64,000 nucleotides of DNA, taken from positions 62,001-126,000 of the forward strand of contig CAWJFW010000005.1 of NCBI GenBank assembly GCA_963842305.1. Reading direction: 5' to 3'. Positions 41,988 to 50,564 of the stretch are shown one piece after another. The notes under the pieces were generated by a model that saw nothing but the letters and a program-made list of their open reading frames with translations, did not search any database and was not told the origin of the DNA. How positions within the stretch are numbered: the first letter of the stretch is position 1; the number at the start of each line of letters is the position of its first letter. Made by a program: the position numbers and the translations under genes. This stretch comes from JAIBJN01 sp963842305 (lineage in GTDB: Bacteria > Actinomycetota > Thermoleophilia > Gaiellales > Gaiellaceae).

Positions 41988-43066
41988 CCCTCTCCGAGTG
42001 TGGCCCAGACCTCGAGCTTGGAACGCGTGCGGGAGGTGACCTCGTCCGTGAACTCCCGCGTCGAGGCATGCCCGCCCAGGTCGGCTGTGCGCGTGCCCGC
42101 CGAGACGGCTTCGAGGCAGGCTTCACGGATCGCCCGGCCGGCCCTCCGGGCCTCGCCGTCGTCGATGTGCGAGAGGAGCGCCGCGCCCGCGAGGATCATC
42201 GCCATCGGATTCGCCACGTCCTTGCCCTTGAGCGCAGGCGCGGTTCCGTGTGCGGCCTCGGCCATGAGGGCCCTGGGCGTGTAATCCTCGTTGAAGGCGA
42301 CGAGGAGGGACTCCGAGCCCGCGATCGAGCCGAAGAGGGGCAGAACGAGATCCGAGAGGATGTCGCCGTCCCGGTTCAGTGCGGGGATCACGAGCGGCTC
42401 GCCGGCCGAGCTGATGAGAAGCGCGAAGGTCGCGTCGATCAGCTGCGGTTCGTACTCGACCTCGGGATGCCGCTCGGCGGCCGCGTCCATCTCCTCTTTC
42501 AACATCCCCTCGTACACGAGCGAGACGGTGTACTTCGGGCCGCCGAAGACCTTTGCCTTCGTGCGCTCCGCGTGGCGAAACGAGAACTCCGCGACCGCGC
42601 GGCAGATCCGCCGCTCGATGCGCTCGGTACGGTAGGCGACCTCCTCCTCGCCGTCGCCCTCGCGCCACTCCTCCGCTCCATACGCGTCCCCGACCGCCAT
42701 GCGGACGACCGAGATCGGGAAGTGCGCTCCTCCGATCGGCACGACGCCCGGGATCCGCCGTCCCGTCCGGACGATCACGTGGCCGCCGATCTCTTCGCGG
42801 AGAACCCGATTCGGGCTGCCGACGTCGTCGGACGACTCGGGTGTCACGGTCGCCGCCTTCAACCCGAGACCGTGCTCCCGGACGGCCCTCGCCGCCTCGT
42901 GGACGACCCCGTTCGCGGTCCGGCGCCTGGCCTCGAGCGAAAGGTCGAAGCGGGGGAGATCGAGCTCGAGGCCGGTCACGTCAGCGGCGAGCACTCTCAG
43001 CGCCTCCTCGAGCAGCTCCTGCCCCGTGTCGTCTCCCTCCAGCACCACGATCGTCCGTGTCTCCAT
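41984..43066 (-). CDS. Isocitrate/isopropylmalate dehydrogenase family protein, type II IDH-like
   Basis: 360 residues. Family features: N-terminal GDDTGQE loop; GLKAATVTPESSDDVGSPNRV; KVFGGPKYTVSLVYEGMLKE; metal-binding NRDGDILSDLVLPLFGSIAG; and C-terminal EAAHGTAPALKGKDVANPMA. Pattern is nearer to the NADP-IDH of the eukaryote/Type II branch than to LeuB or bacterial Icd, though S/N substrate-site residues differ. It may act on isocitrate or a related 2-hydroxy acid. Operonic with MFS. Confidence 0.8.
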   Translation of the reverse strand: METRTIVVLEGDDTGQELLEEALRVLAADVTGLELDLPRFDLSLEARRRTANGVVHEAARAVREHGLGLKAATVTPESSDDVGSPNRVLREEIGGHVIVRTGRRIPGVVPIGGAHFPISVVRMAVGDAYGAEEWREGDGEEEVAYRTERIERRICRAVAEFSFRHAERTKAKVFGGPKYTVSLVYEGMLKEEMDAAAERHPEVEYEPQLIDATFALLISSAGEPLVIPALNRDGDILSDLVLPLFGSIAGSESLLVAFNEDYTPRALMAEAAHGTAPALKGKDVANPMAMILAGAALLSHIDDGEARRAGRAIREACLEAVSAGTRTADLGGHASTREFTDEVTSRTRSKLEVWATLGEG

Positions 43067-43163
43067 CGCGGCCTGAGTCTAGTCGGGGGTTTAGGGCGGA
43101 GAGCTTCGGGCTAGGAACCCCCTGGAAGCTGGGAATCTCAGGAACCGGGGAGAAGGGGTTCGA

Positions 43164-44375
43164 CTGGCCACAGTCAGCTTCGACCGTGTGAGCAAGGTGT
43201 ACCCGGACGGAACCAGGGCCGTCGCCGGCCTGGAGGTCGAGATCGGCGACGGGGAGTTCATGGTTCTCGTCGGCCCGTCGGGCTGCGGCAAGACGACCGC
43301 TCTTCGCATGGTGGCCGGCCTCGAGGACATCTCCGAAGGCGTGGTCAGGATCGGCGAGCGCGTCGTCAACAACGTTCCGCCGAAGGACCGCGACATCGCG
43401 ATGGTTTTCCAGAGCTACGCGCTCTATCCGCACCTCAGCGTCTACGACAACATCGCTTTCAGCCTCCGGCTCAAGCGGGAAAAGAAGGATGAGATCGACC
43501 GGCGCGTGCACGAGGCAGCCCACATCCTCGGGCTCGAGCCGTTCCTCAAGCGGAAGCCGCGCGCGCTCTCGGGCGGCCAGCGGCAGCGGGTCGCGATGGG
43601 GCGAGCGATCGTGCGCGATCCGCAGGCCTTCCTCATGGATGAGCCGCTCTCGAATCTCGACGCGAAGCTGCGGGTGCAGATGCGCGCCGAGATCAGCCGT
43701 CTCCAGGACGATCTGGGAACGACGACGATCTACGTGACGCACGACCAGGTCGAAGCCATGACCATGGGCGACCGGATCGCCGTCATGCGGAAGGGCGAGC
43801 TTCAGCAGGTAGGACAGCCGCAGGAGCTGTACGACCGGCCCGTCAACCTCTTTGTCGGCGGCTTCATCGGCAGCCCGGCCATGAACATGCTCGAAGGCAC
43901 GCTCGCCCAGGCGAACGGTGGCCTCGCCGTGGAGATCGGCGACCAGCGGCTCGCGCTCGCGGACGAGACGCTCTCGGCGCGTCCGAAGCTGCAGACATAT
44001 GAAGGGCGAGTCGTCGTTCTCGGGATCCGGCCGGAGCATGTCGAGGACGCCGCGCTTGTCCCCGACGCGCCCGCCGACCGCCGCCTGCGAGGCACCGTCG
44101 TGCTGACGGAGGCGCTCGGCTCCGAGATCGTGGCGCACGTCTCGATCGAAGCCACGCCGGCGCTCACCGAGGACGTTCGCGAGCTCGCGGAGGACGCCGG
44201 CGACGAGCTCGGCGACGAGGGGGAGGCCTCGACGGTCATCGTCGGACGCCTCGGCGCCCACTCGCGCCTCACACAAGGAGACCCCGCCGAGCTGGTCGTC
44301 GACACGAGCGCCGTCCACTTTTTCGACCTCGAAACCGGAGCAGGAATCTACGACGGAACGAAAGGAGCCAGCTGA
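43164..44375 (+). CDS. Carbohydrate ABC transporter ATP-binding protein (MalK/UgpC/MsmX-like)
   Basis: 403 residues if started at CTG 43164 (MATVSFDRVSKVYPDGT), eight codons before GTG 43188, which would remove the first beta strand. Walker A GPSGCGKTTAL, Q-loop FQSYALYP, signature LSGGQRQR, Walker B AFLMDEPLSNLDA, H-loop TIYVTHDQ. C-terminal OB/TOBE regulatory domain from about 245. Energises sugar uptake through the two permeases below. A purine-rich AGAAGGGG precedes the CTG. Confidence 0.93.
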   Translation: MATVSFDRVSKVYPDGTRAVAGLEVEIGDGEFMVLVGPSGCGKTTALRMVAGLEDISEGVVRIGERVVNNVPPKDRDIAMVFQSYALYPHLSVYDNIAFSLRLKREKKDEIDRRVHEAAHILGLEPFLKRKPRALSGGQRQRVAMGRAIVRDPQAFLMDEPLSNLDAKLRVQMRAEISRLQDDLGTTTIYVTHDQVEAMTMGDRIAVMRKGELQQVGQPQELYDRPVNLFVGGFIGSPAMNMLEGTLAQANGGLAVEIGDQRLALADETLSARPKLQTYEGRVVVLGIRPEHVEDAALVPDAPADRRLRGTVVLTEALGSEIVAHVSIEATPALTEDVRELAEDAGDELGDEGEASTVIVGRLGAHSRLTQGDPAELVVDTSAVHFFDLETGAGIYDGTKGAS

Positions 44376-45710
44376 TGAGGAAACATCGCCGTCATCTGCT
44401 CGTTCTCGCGCTGATGCTCGCCCTCTCGCTCTTCGCAGCCTCGTGCGGCGGAGACGACGACGAGGAGGGCGCGGGGGAAACGGGCGCCACCGACACCGGG
44501 GGTGGAGGAGCGGCGGTCTCGGGGGAGATCTCGGTCATGAGCACGTGGTCGGGGCCGGAGCAGAAGTCGTTCGAGGCGGTCATCGACGGCTTCACCGAGC
44601 AGAACCCCGACGTCGACGTCACGTACGACTCGGCCGGCGACGCGCTTCCGACCGTTCTCTCGACGGCCGTGGAGGGTGGGAGCCCCCCTGACGTGGCGGT
44701 TGTCCCCCAGCCTGGGCTCGTCCAGCAGTACGTGGAGCGAGGGGCGCTGCAGCCGATCGACTTCGCGCAGGACACCGTCGCCGAGAACTTCGCCGAGTCG
44801 GTCATCGAAGTGGGGACGTTCGAGGACCAGCTCTACGCCGTGCTCTTCAAGGCTTCCAACAAGTCGACCTACTGGTACAACGTCCAGGCCTTCCAGGACG
44901 CCGGCGTCGAGGCCACCGAAGACTGGGAGGAGTTCCTCGCGAACGCCGAGACGATCAAGGCCTCGGGCCTTCCCGCCTACTCGATCGGCGGAGCCGAGGG
45001 CTGGACGCTCACCGACCTCTTCGAGAACATCTATCTGCGGACGGCCGGTGCTGACATGTACGACCAGCTCTCGCGGCACGAGATCCCGTGGACCGATCAA
45101 TCGGTCAAGGATGCGCTGACGGAGATGGCCAAGATCGTCGGCGACGTCGACAACATCGTCGGCGGGCACCGATGGCGCCCTCCAGTCCGACTTCACCACA
45201 TCGGTGAGCAACGTATTCACCGACGACCCGAAAGGGGCCGAGGTGATCGAGGGGGACTTCGTCCCGGGCGTCGTCGAGTCGCCGCTCAAGCCGGAGACCG
45301 GCTACAACGTCTCCGTCTTCCCGTCCATCAACGACTCGCCGCCGTCGATCGTCGCTTCCGGCGACCTCGCCGTCATGTTCGAGGACTCGCCTGCGGCGGA
45401 AGCGTTCGTCGAATACCTCGCCACGCCGGAGGCGGCGGCCATTTGGGCAGGCCGCGGCGGGTTCTCGTCGGCGAACCAGAATCTCGACCCGAGCGTGTAC
45501 CCCGACCCGATCACGGCGACGACCGCGGGCGCGGTCGCCGAGGCCGAGCAGTTCCGCTTCGACCTGTCCGACCTCCAGCCGTCCGAGTTCGGCTCGACGG
45601 AGGGTCAGGGCCTCTGGAAGCTCTTCCAGGACTTCGTTGCGCACCCGGACGACGTCGACGGGATCGCGCAGAAGATGGAGGCCGCGGCCGCCAAGGCGTA
45701 CGGGGACTAG
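44375..45710 (+). CDS. Sugar ABC transporter substrate-binding lipoprotein, frameshifted
   Basis: Lipoprotein signal with lipobox LFAASC; bacterial solute-binding protein fold (VMSTWSGPEQKSFEAV, YWYNVQAFQDAGV, ASGLPAYSIGGAEGW). The frame breaks at about 45165: the run GTCGGCGGGCACC holds one G too many, and removing it restores NIVGGTDGALQSDFTTSVSN and the rest (FTDDPKGAEVIEGDFVPGV, ending KAYGD). Corrected length 444 residues. Either a sequencing/assembly error or a recent inactivating insertion; the downstream part shows no decay. SD AAAGGAG before ATG. Confidence 0.86.
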
Positions 45711-45732
45711 GTAGGCCAAAAGGAGACCGCTC

Positions 45733-47073
45733 GTGAGCGGTGCCAGCATCAGGGCGGAGCCGTCCCCCGGGGCGGCTCCGCCCCAGCCCAAGGGCCGCCC
45801 CTGGAGGAGCTACGCCGTCGCCTTCGGCTTTCTCGCGCCCACGCTGTTCTTCCTGGGAATCTGGATCGTCTATCCGACGATCAGGACGTTCATCCGGAGC
45901 TTCTTCGATCGCACGGGAGACGAGTTCGTCTGGTTCGACAACTACCACACGATCTTCACCAGCGACGTCCTGCTGACGGCGGTCAAGAACAACGCGATCT
46001 GGGTGCTCGTCGTTCCGGCCCTGGTGACGGGGATCGGGCTCATCTTCGCGGTCCTCACGGAGCGGATCGCCTGGTCGGTCGCCTTCAAGACGGCGGTGTT
46101 CATGCCGATGGCGATCTCCGCGTTCGCGGCCGGAGTCACCTGGCGGATCATGTACCAGCAGGATCCCGACCAGGGGGCGATCAACGCCGCGATCGGAGCG
46201 GTCAAGGACACGGTCAATCCCCCTGGAGTGCTCTCGGACGCCGCGCCGTCGACCGAGGCGGTGGTCGGCACGCCGGAAGGCGGGCTCACACTGGCCGAGC
46301 CGGTCGAGCCGGGCGCAGTCGTTCCGCTCGGGCTCACGCGTATCTCCGAGGACGAGGTTCCCGACGACTCGCAGCAGGCGGTCCTGCCGGAGGCGCTTTC
46401 CGGAGGGATCACCGGCGTCGTCTGGCGCGACTTCAAGCCCGGTGGAGGCAAGCCCGGCGAGGTCGAGAGCGAGGAGGTCGGCCTCCCCGGCGTGACCGTC
46501 GAGCTCCGCGCGGCGGACGGCGCCGAGGTCGCCACGACGTCGACCGAGTCTGACGGCACCTTCGCGTTCGACAACGTCGAGCCGGGGAGCTACGACGTCG
46601 CCATCGGGGCGGACACGTTCGCGGAGCCTTTCAACGGCGTCTCCTGGCTCGGCGAGCGCCTGATCACGCCGTCGATCATCATCGCCTATCTCTGGATCTG
46701 GACGGGCTTCTCCATGGTCGTGATCGCGGCAGGCCTGGCATCGATCCCGCGGGACGTCCTGGAGGCCGCTCGAACGGATGGGGCGAGCGAGTGGCAGGTT
46801 TTCCGGCGCGTCACAGCGCCCCTCCTCACACCGGTCATGACCGTCGTCTTCATCACCATGCTGATCAACGTCCTGAAGGTCTTCGACATCGTCATCGCCG
46901 TGGCGCCCGGATCCGTGCAGGACGACGCGAGCGTCCTGGCGCTCGCGATGTGGCGGACGGCGTTCGGCGGTGCGAGCAATCTCGGGGTCGGCTCCGCGAT
47001 CGCCGTGTTCATCCTGGTACTCGTAATCCCGGTGCTGCTCCTCAACATCCGTCGCTTCCGGAGGGAGGCCTGA
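45733..47073 (+). CDS. Sugar ABC permease (MalF-like) with inserted extracellular beta-sandwich domain
   Basis: 446 residues from GTG 45733 (SD AAAGGAGA). Membrane helices at about 27-50, 87-112, 117-140 and 312-440; coupling EAA motif EAARTDGASEWQVFRRVTA. Between helix three and the normal loop (NAAIGA ... VSWLGERL) there is an insert of about 140 residues (160-300). Its core, ITGVVWRDFKPGG ... GLPGVTVELRAADG ... TESDGTFAFDNVEPGSYDV, matches SdrD-B/CNA-B-type domains. The insert faces outside, near the substrate-binding-protein docking surface. Confidence 0.9.
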   Translation: MSGASIRAEPSPGAAPPQPKGRPWRSYAVAFGFLAPTLFFLGIWIVYPTIRTFIRSFFDRTGDEFVWFDNYHTIFTSDVLLTAVKNNAIWVLVVPALVTGIGLIFAVLTERIAWSVAFKTAVFMPMAISAFAAGVTWRIMYQQDPDQGAINAAIGAVKDTVNPPGVLSDAAPSTEAVVGTPEGGLTLAEPVEPGAVVPLGLTRISEDEVPDDSQQAVLPEALSGGITGVVWRDFKPGGGKPGEVESEEVGLPGVTVELRAADGAEVATTSTESDGTFAFDNVEPGSYDVAIGADTFAEPFNGVSWLGERLITPSIIIAYLWIWTGFSMVVIAAGLASIPRDVLEAARTDGASEWQVFRRVTAPLLTPVMTVVFITMLINVLKVFDIVIAVAPGSVQDDASVLALAMWRTAFGGASNLGVGSAIAVFILVLVIPVLLLNIRRFRREA

Positions 47074-47961
47074 ATGGCGACTGCCGAAGCCGTCGAGCAG
47101 CAGCAGGCAGCGCGGGAGAAGACGGGCGGGAGGTTCAGGCGCTTCCTCGGGCGCTCGCCGCTGCACATCCTGCTCGTGGTGCTCGGGCTCCTGTGGCTCG
47201 TCCCGACGATCGGCCTCTTCCTTACCTCGCTGCTCTCCGCCGAGGACTACCTGGAGGGGGGTTGGTGGCAGGTCTTCTCGGAGCCGAGCAAGTTCACGTT
47301 CGAGAACTACTCGGCGATCTTCCACAACGAGACGATCACGTCGTCCCTCGTGACGACGATCTGGATCGCGATCGGAGGAACCCTGCTTCCGATCTTCGTC
47401 GGGGCTCTCGCCGGCTACGCGTTCGCGTGGCTCGACTTCCCCGGACGCGACTGGCTCTTCGTCGTCGTGATCGCCAGCCTGGTCGTCCCTCTCCAGATGG
47501 CGCTCATCCCGATGTTCAGGCTCTACGAGCGGGTCGGGATCAACGACACGGTGTTCGCCCTCATCCTCTTCCACACAGGCTTCGGCCTGCCGTTCGCGAT
47601 CTTCCTCCTGCGCAACTTCTTCATCGGGATCCCGAAGGACCTGCTCGAGGCCGCCCGGATCGACGGCGCCTCGGAGATCAGGATCTTCTTCCGTCTGATC
47701 CTGCCGCTGGGCCTGCCCGCCATTGCCGCGCTCGCCATCTTCCAGTTCCTCTGGACGTGGAACGATCTCCTCGTCGCGCTGGTTTTCGGTCGCGAGACGC
47801 AGCCGATCACCGTGGCGATCTACCGCCAGCTGGCGCAGTTCGGTGCGAACATCGAGATCATCGCGCCGGCTACCTTCGTCTCTCTGGTGATCCCGCTCAT
47901 CGTCTTCTTCGCGTTCCAGCGGTACTTCGTCCAGGGCCTCCTCGCCGGGTCCGTGAAGTAG
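47074..47961 (+). CDS. Carbohydrate ABC transporter permease (MalG-like)
   Basis: 295 residues starting ATG immediately after the first permease stop. Six membrane helices; EAA coupling loop LLEAARIDGASEIRIFFRLI; N-terminal cytoplasmic charged stretch. Conserved CUT1-type features (AYAFAWLDFPGRDW, FHTGFGLPFAIFLLRNFF, FLWTWNDLLVAL). Pairs with the MalF-like permease to form the channel. Not interrupted. Confidence 0.94.
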   Translation: MATAEAVEQQQAAREKTGGRFRRFLGRSPLHILLVVLGLLWLVPTIGLFLTSLLSAEDYLEGGWWQVFSEPSKFTFENYSAIFHNETITSSLVTTIWIAIGGTLLPIFVGALAGYAFAWLDFPGRDWLFVVVIASLVVPLQMALIPMFRLYERVGINDTVFALILFHTGFGLPFAIFLLRNFFIGIPKDLLEAARIDGASEIRIFFRLILPLGLPAIAALAIFQFLWTWNDLLVALVFGRETQPITVAIYRQLAQFGANIEIIAPATFVSLVIPLIVFFAFQRYFVQGLLAGSVK

Positions 47962-47963
47962 CG

Positions 47964-49067
47964 ATGCCGAAGGTGTGCGCGATCATCGGAGGCGGGCTCG
48001 CCGGGTTCGTCGCCTATGCAACCCTCCGGAAAGGGGGCGTTGAACCGGCCGAAATAGCCGTGTTCGGAACGGACGCGGATCCCGCTGCAGCATGGCGGGT
48101 TCGCGCGGCGGCCATTCGCCAGACGCGGATGCGCTCCGAGAGCGACGGCCACTGCGCGCCGACCTCCTTTCCCGGCCTCGCGGTGCACGCGGCGGTGCGA
48201 CGCCGGAGCGTCGTTCCGCTCGCTGAGAGCGTCCTCGACCGCTTCCACCCGACGGTCGAGGAGTTCCTCGACCACGTCGAGGACCTCCGGGCGAGCACGA
48301 GCTGGGACGAGAGCTTTCGGCGAGTGCGTATCGGGCGCGTCCGGGCAACGGAGGGTGGTTTCGCGCTCGACGAGCAAGGCATCTTCCCCCACGTCCTGCT
48401 GGCGCCGGGCCATCCGGGGCTTGCCTTTCCAGAGGAGCTCGCGGGCGACCCGCGCGCTGTCCACGCGTACGAGCCGCACGGCTACGCGGACACGGTCGAG
48501 GTCATCGGCGCCGGCATGGCGGCTGCGACGGAGTGGCTGAACGCCCTGGCTGCGGGCGCCTCGGTGATCTCCGTTCGACGGCGTGAGCCGGAACGACGCC
48601 CGCTCAACCTGCCGCGCGAGCTCTTCACGCGCCGGGGGTTAGCCGCCTATCACGAGACGGAGCCCGAGAATCGTGCAGGATTCCTCCGCCGCTACTCGGC
48701 GCCCTCCTACCCTCCCGGACGGCGCTGGGACGAGCCGCTCGAGCGTGCCAGGCGGGACGGGCGGTTCAGCGTCGCTCCGACGGTGAACGGCGCGGCGCAG
48801 ATCATCTGCGCCACCGGGTTTGAGCGCGGGTTTCGCCATGACGTCTTGCTGCGGCGCCTCGTCGCCGACCACGGGCTCGAGACAGCCGACGACTGGATCG
48901 TCCTCACGCCCGATTCGACCGTGCCCGCCCTCACCGATGCCGGGCGAACCCTCGCGCTCGCCGGCGCTCCTGCCCAGTGGGCGTTTCCGGCCGCGGACAC
49001 GCTCGCGGGGGCCAAGTACGCGGCCAGGCGCTTCCTGCGAAAGGTGGACCGATGGCGTACACGCTGA
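47964..49067 (+). CDS. FAD/NAD(P)-binding flavoprotein of unknown function
   Basis: 367 residues. Two Rossmann dinucleotide-binding motifs: CAIIGGGLAGFVAYATLRKG (FAD) and VEVIGAGMAAATEWLNALAA. Resembles monooxygenase-like or lysine/ornithine N-hydroxylase-type flavoproteins, but substrate motifs are not clear. It follows the permease by two bases and overlaps the next gene by 16, so it travels with the ABC operon. Cytoplasmic, no membrane helices. Confidence 0.7.
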   Translation: MPKVCAIIGGGLAGFVAYATLRKGGVEPAEIAVFGTDADPAAAWRVRAAAIRQTRMRSESDGHCAPTSFPGLAVHAAVRRRSVVPLAESVLDRFHPTVEEFLDHVEDLRASTSWDESFRRVRIGRVRATEGGFALDEQGIFPHVLLAPGHPGLAFPEELAGDPRAVHAYEPHGYADTVEVIGAGMAAATEWLNALAAGASVISVRRREPERRPLNLPRELFTRRGLAAYHETEPENRAGFLRRYSAPSYPPGRRWDEPLERARRDGRFSVAPTVNGAAQIICATGFERGFRHDVLLRRLVADHGLETADDWIVLTPDSTVPALTDAGRTLALAGAPAQWAFPAADTLAGAKYAARRFLRKVDRWRTR

Positions 49068-50233
49068 GAGGCCGGCTGGAATCCCGCCTTGCGGCCGTCC
49101 TCGGCCCGCTTGTTGCTGCGTGCTTCGTGGCGCTGGCGCTTGAGGCCTGGTGGCCCGTGGAGCTCGCGAGCCTCATGCTCGTCGTCGGTCTGACGTTCGA
49201 CCTGACCATCTATCACCGGCTTTTCCCGTATCAGCCTGGCTGGGCAGCGCTTCCGCTCGGCGTGCTCGAGTTGGCTGTGGTCATGGGTCTCGCACGGCTG
49301 CTCCACGTCGGTGCAAGTCTCTCGGCGGCGCTGGCCTTCTACGCGGGTGCCTGGCTGCTCGCTCAGCTCATGGGTCACGCCGTCTTCCCGCTGGCTCGCC
49401 TGTCCTACGGCGAGGACGGCGGTGAGCTGGGCCGAGCAGGGGCCTTCCTCGTCGCCACGGCGCTCGTCGTGCTGGGCGCCGCGGCGGGGGTCGCGTGGAT
49501 GACACAGCCGCCTGTGGTCCACCTTGCGGCAGGCATTCACGAAGGGCCCCTCGTCCTCGACCACTCGCAGCGACTCGTCGGTGAGCCGGGCGCGATCGTG
49601 CGCGGTGGAATCGTCGTGACCGCCGACGACGTCACTATCCAGGACGTGACCGTCCTGGGGGGCGAAAACGGCATCGAAGTCGAGCATGCCGAGCGCGTCC
49701 TCCTCGAACGCGTTCACGTCATCGATTCCCGCATGGACGGGATCAGCGTCCGTCGGAGCCAGGTGACGATCCGCGATTGCTCGGTCTCGTCGCTCGAGAG
49801 CCCGTACGCCCAGGGGATCGACATCTCGTTCGGGGCCGATCTGGAGCCGAGCGTCATCGAGGACTGCCTGCTCACCGGCGGCCAGGAGGGGATCTTCGCG
49901 GACTCCGTTCACGCGATGCTGAAGGAGAACCGGGTCCGGGACACGACGCTCCGGGGCATCACGGTCACGGAGATGGCGATGGCGACCGTCGAAGACAATG
50001 ACGTCGCGGACGTGCTTGGAATCGGAATCTACTGCGGGGATTACTCGATGTGCGAGATCCACGACAATTCGATCGCCGCGGTTCGACCGGATCCAGAATC
50101 CTCGGACAGCATGCGCCAGGGCTACGCGATCGTTTCCCACTACTGGGCGCACGCGGAAGTCGAGGACAATGACATCGCGAGCACGCCTCGTGGCGTCGGG
50201 GTTTTCGCAGACGCACGAGCTACCTCTGAATAG
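49052..50233 (+). CDS. Membrane-anchored right-handed parallel beta-helix protein (NosD-like repeats)
   Basis: 393 residues. Five or six membrane helices in about 1-165, then an exported beta-helix from about 170: repeats such as IVVTADDVTIQDVTVLGG, NGIEVEHAERVLLERVHV, GIFADSVHAMLKENRVRD and GITVTEMAMATVEDNDVA. NosD/pectate-lyase-like repeats bind or cleave polysaccharides. No lyase catalytic triad is evident. Last gene of the ABC operon; may present or process carbohydrate at the cell surface. Confidence 0.8.
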   Translation: MAYTLRGRLESRLAAVLGPLVAACFVALALEAWWPVELASLMLVVGLTFDLTIYHRLFPYQPGWAALPLGVLELAVVMGLARLLHVGASLSAALAFYAGAWLLAQLMGHAVFPLARLSYGEDGGELGRAGAFLVATALVVLGAAAGVAWMTQPPVVHLAAGIHEGPLVLDHSQRLVGEPGAIVRGGIVVTADDVTIQDVTVLGGENGIEVEHAERVLLERVHVIDSRMDGISVRRSQVTIRDCSVSSLESPYAQGIDISFGADLEPSVIEDCLLTGGQEGIFADSVHAMLKENRVRDTTLRGITVTEMAMATVEDNDVADVLGIGIYCGDYSMCEIHDNSIAAVRPDPESSDSMRQGYAIVSHYWAHAEVEDNDIASTPRGVGVFADARATSE

Positions 50234-50287
50234 CGCCGCGGTTTCCGTTATCTTTTCGCGGCTTGGAATTCGATGGGGAGGTAAATC

Positions 50288-50482
50288 GTGGCAAGAAAGA
50301 CAATCCTCGTTTGCGACAACTGTGGCGCCGAGGTCGGTGAAGGAAAGGGTGCCGCGCTCCGCGTCACCTACACGGATGCCCGCCGCGGCGCCAAGGCGGG
50401 AGACCTGTGCGACAACTGCGCCGGCGCCATGCCGGGCCGTCCTGCCGCACGGCGGGGCCGCCGGCCCAAGTCCGCCGCGTAG
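50288..50482 (+). CDS. Small zinc-ribbon protein
   Basis: 64 residues from GTG 50288 with SD GGGAGGT. Two CxxC pairs (CDNCGAEV and CDNCAG) form a zinc ribbon; C-terminal tail is basic (RRGRRPKSAA). Between them ALRVTYTDARRGAKAGDL. Similar short proteins exist in actinobacteria, sometimes near Lsr2-type genes; possibly nucleic-acid binding. Preceding leader is A/T-rich. Confidence 0.75.
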   Translation: MARKTILVCDNCGAEVGEGKGAALRVTYTDARRGAKAGDLCDNCAGAMPGRPAARRGRRPKSAA

Positions 50483-50564
50483 CGACTTCTCGAACACGTC
50501 GACGGCCCGGCCGGCCCGGGACGGCCGGGGCGTTGAACTCCGGCCGGGCATCTAGGATGGTTGA

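Noticed and set aside
45511..47574. A 687-codon open frame on the minus strand opposite the ABC permeases.
   Set aside because: Composition (Arg/Asp/Glu-rich, no hydrophobic core, no motifs) is a shadow of the plus-strand permease genes in high-GC DNA.
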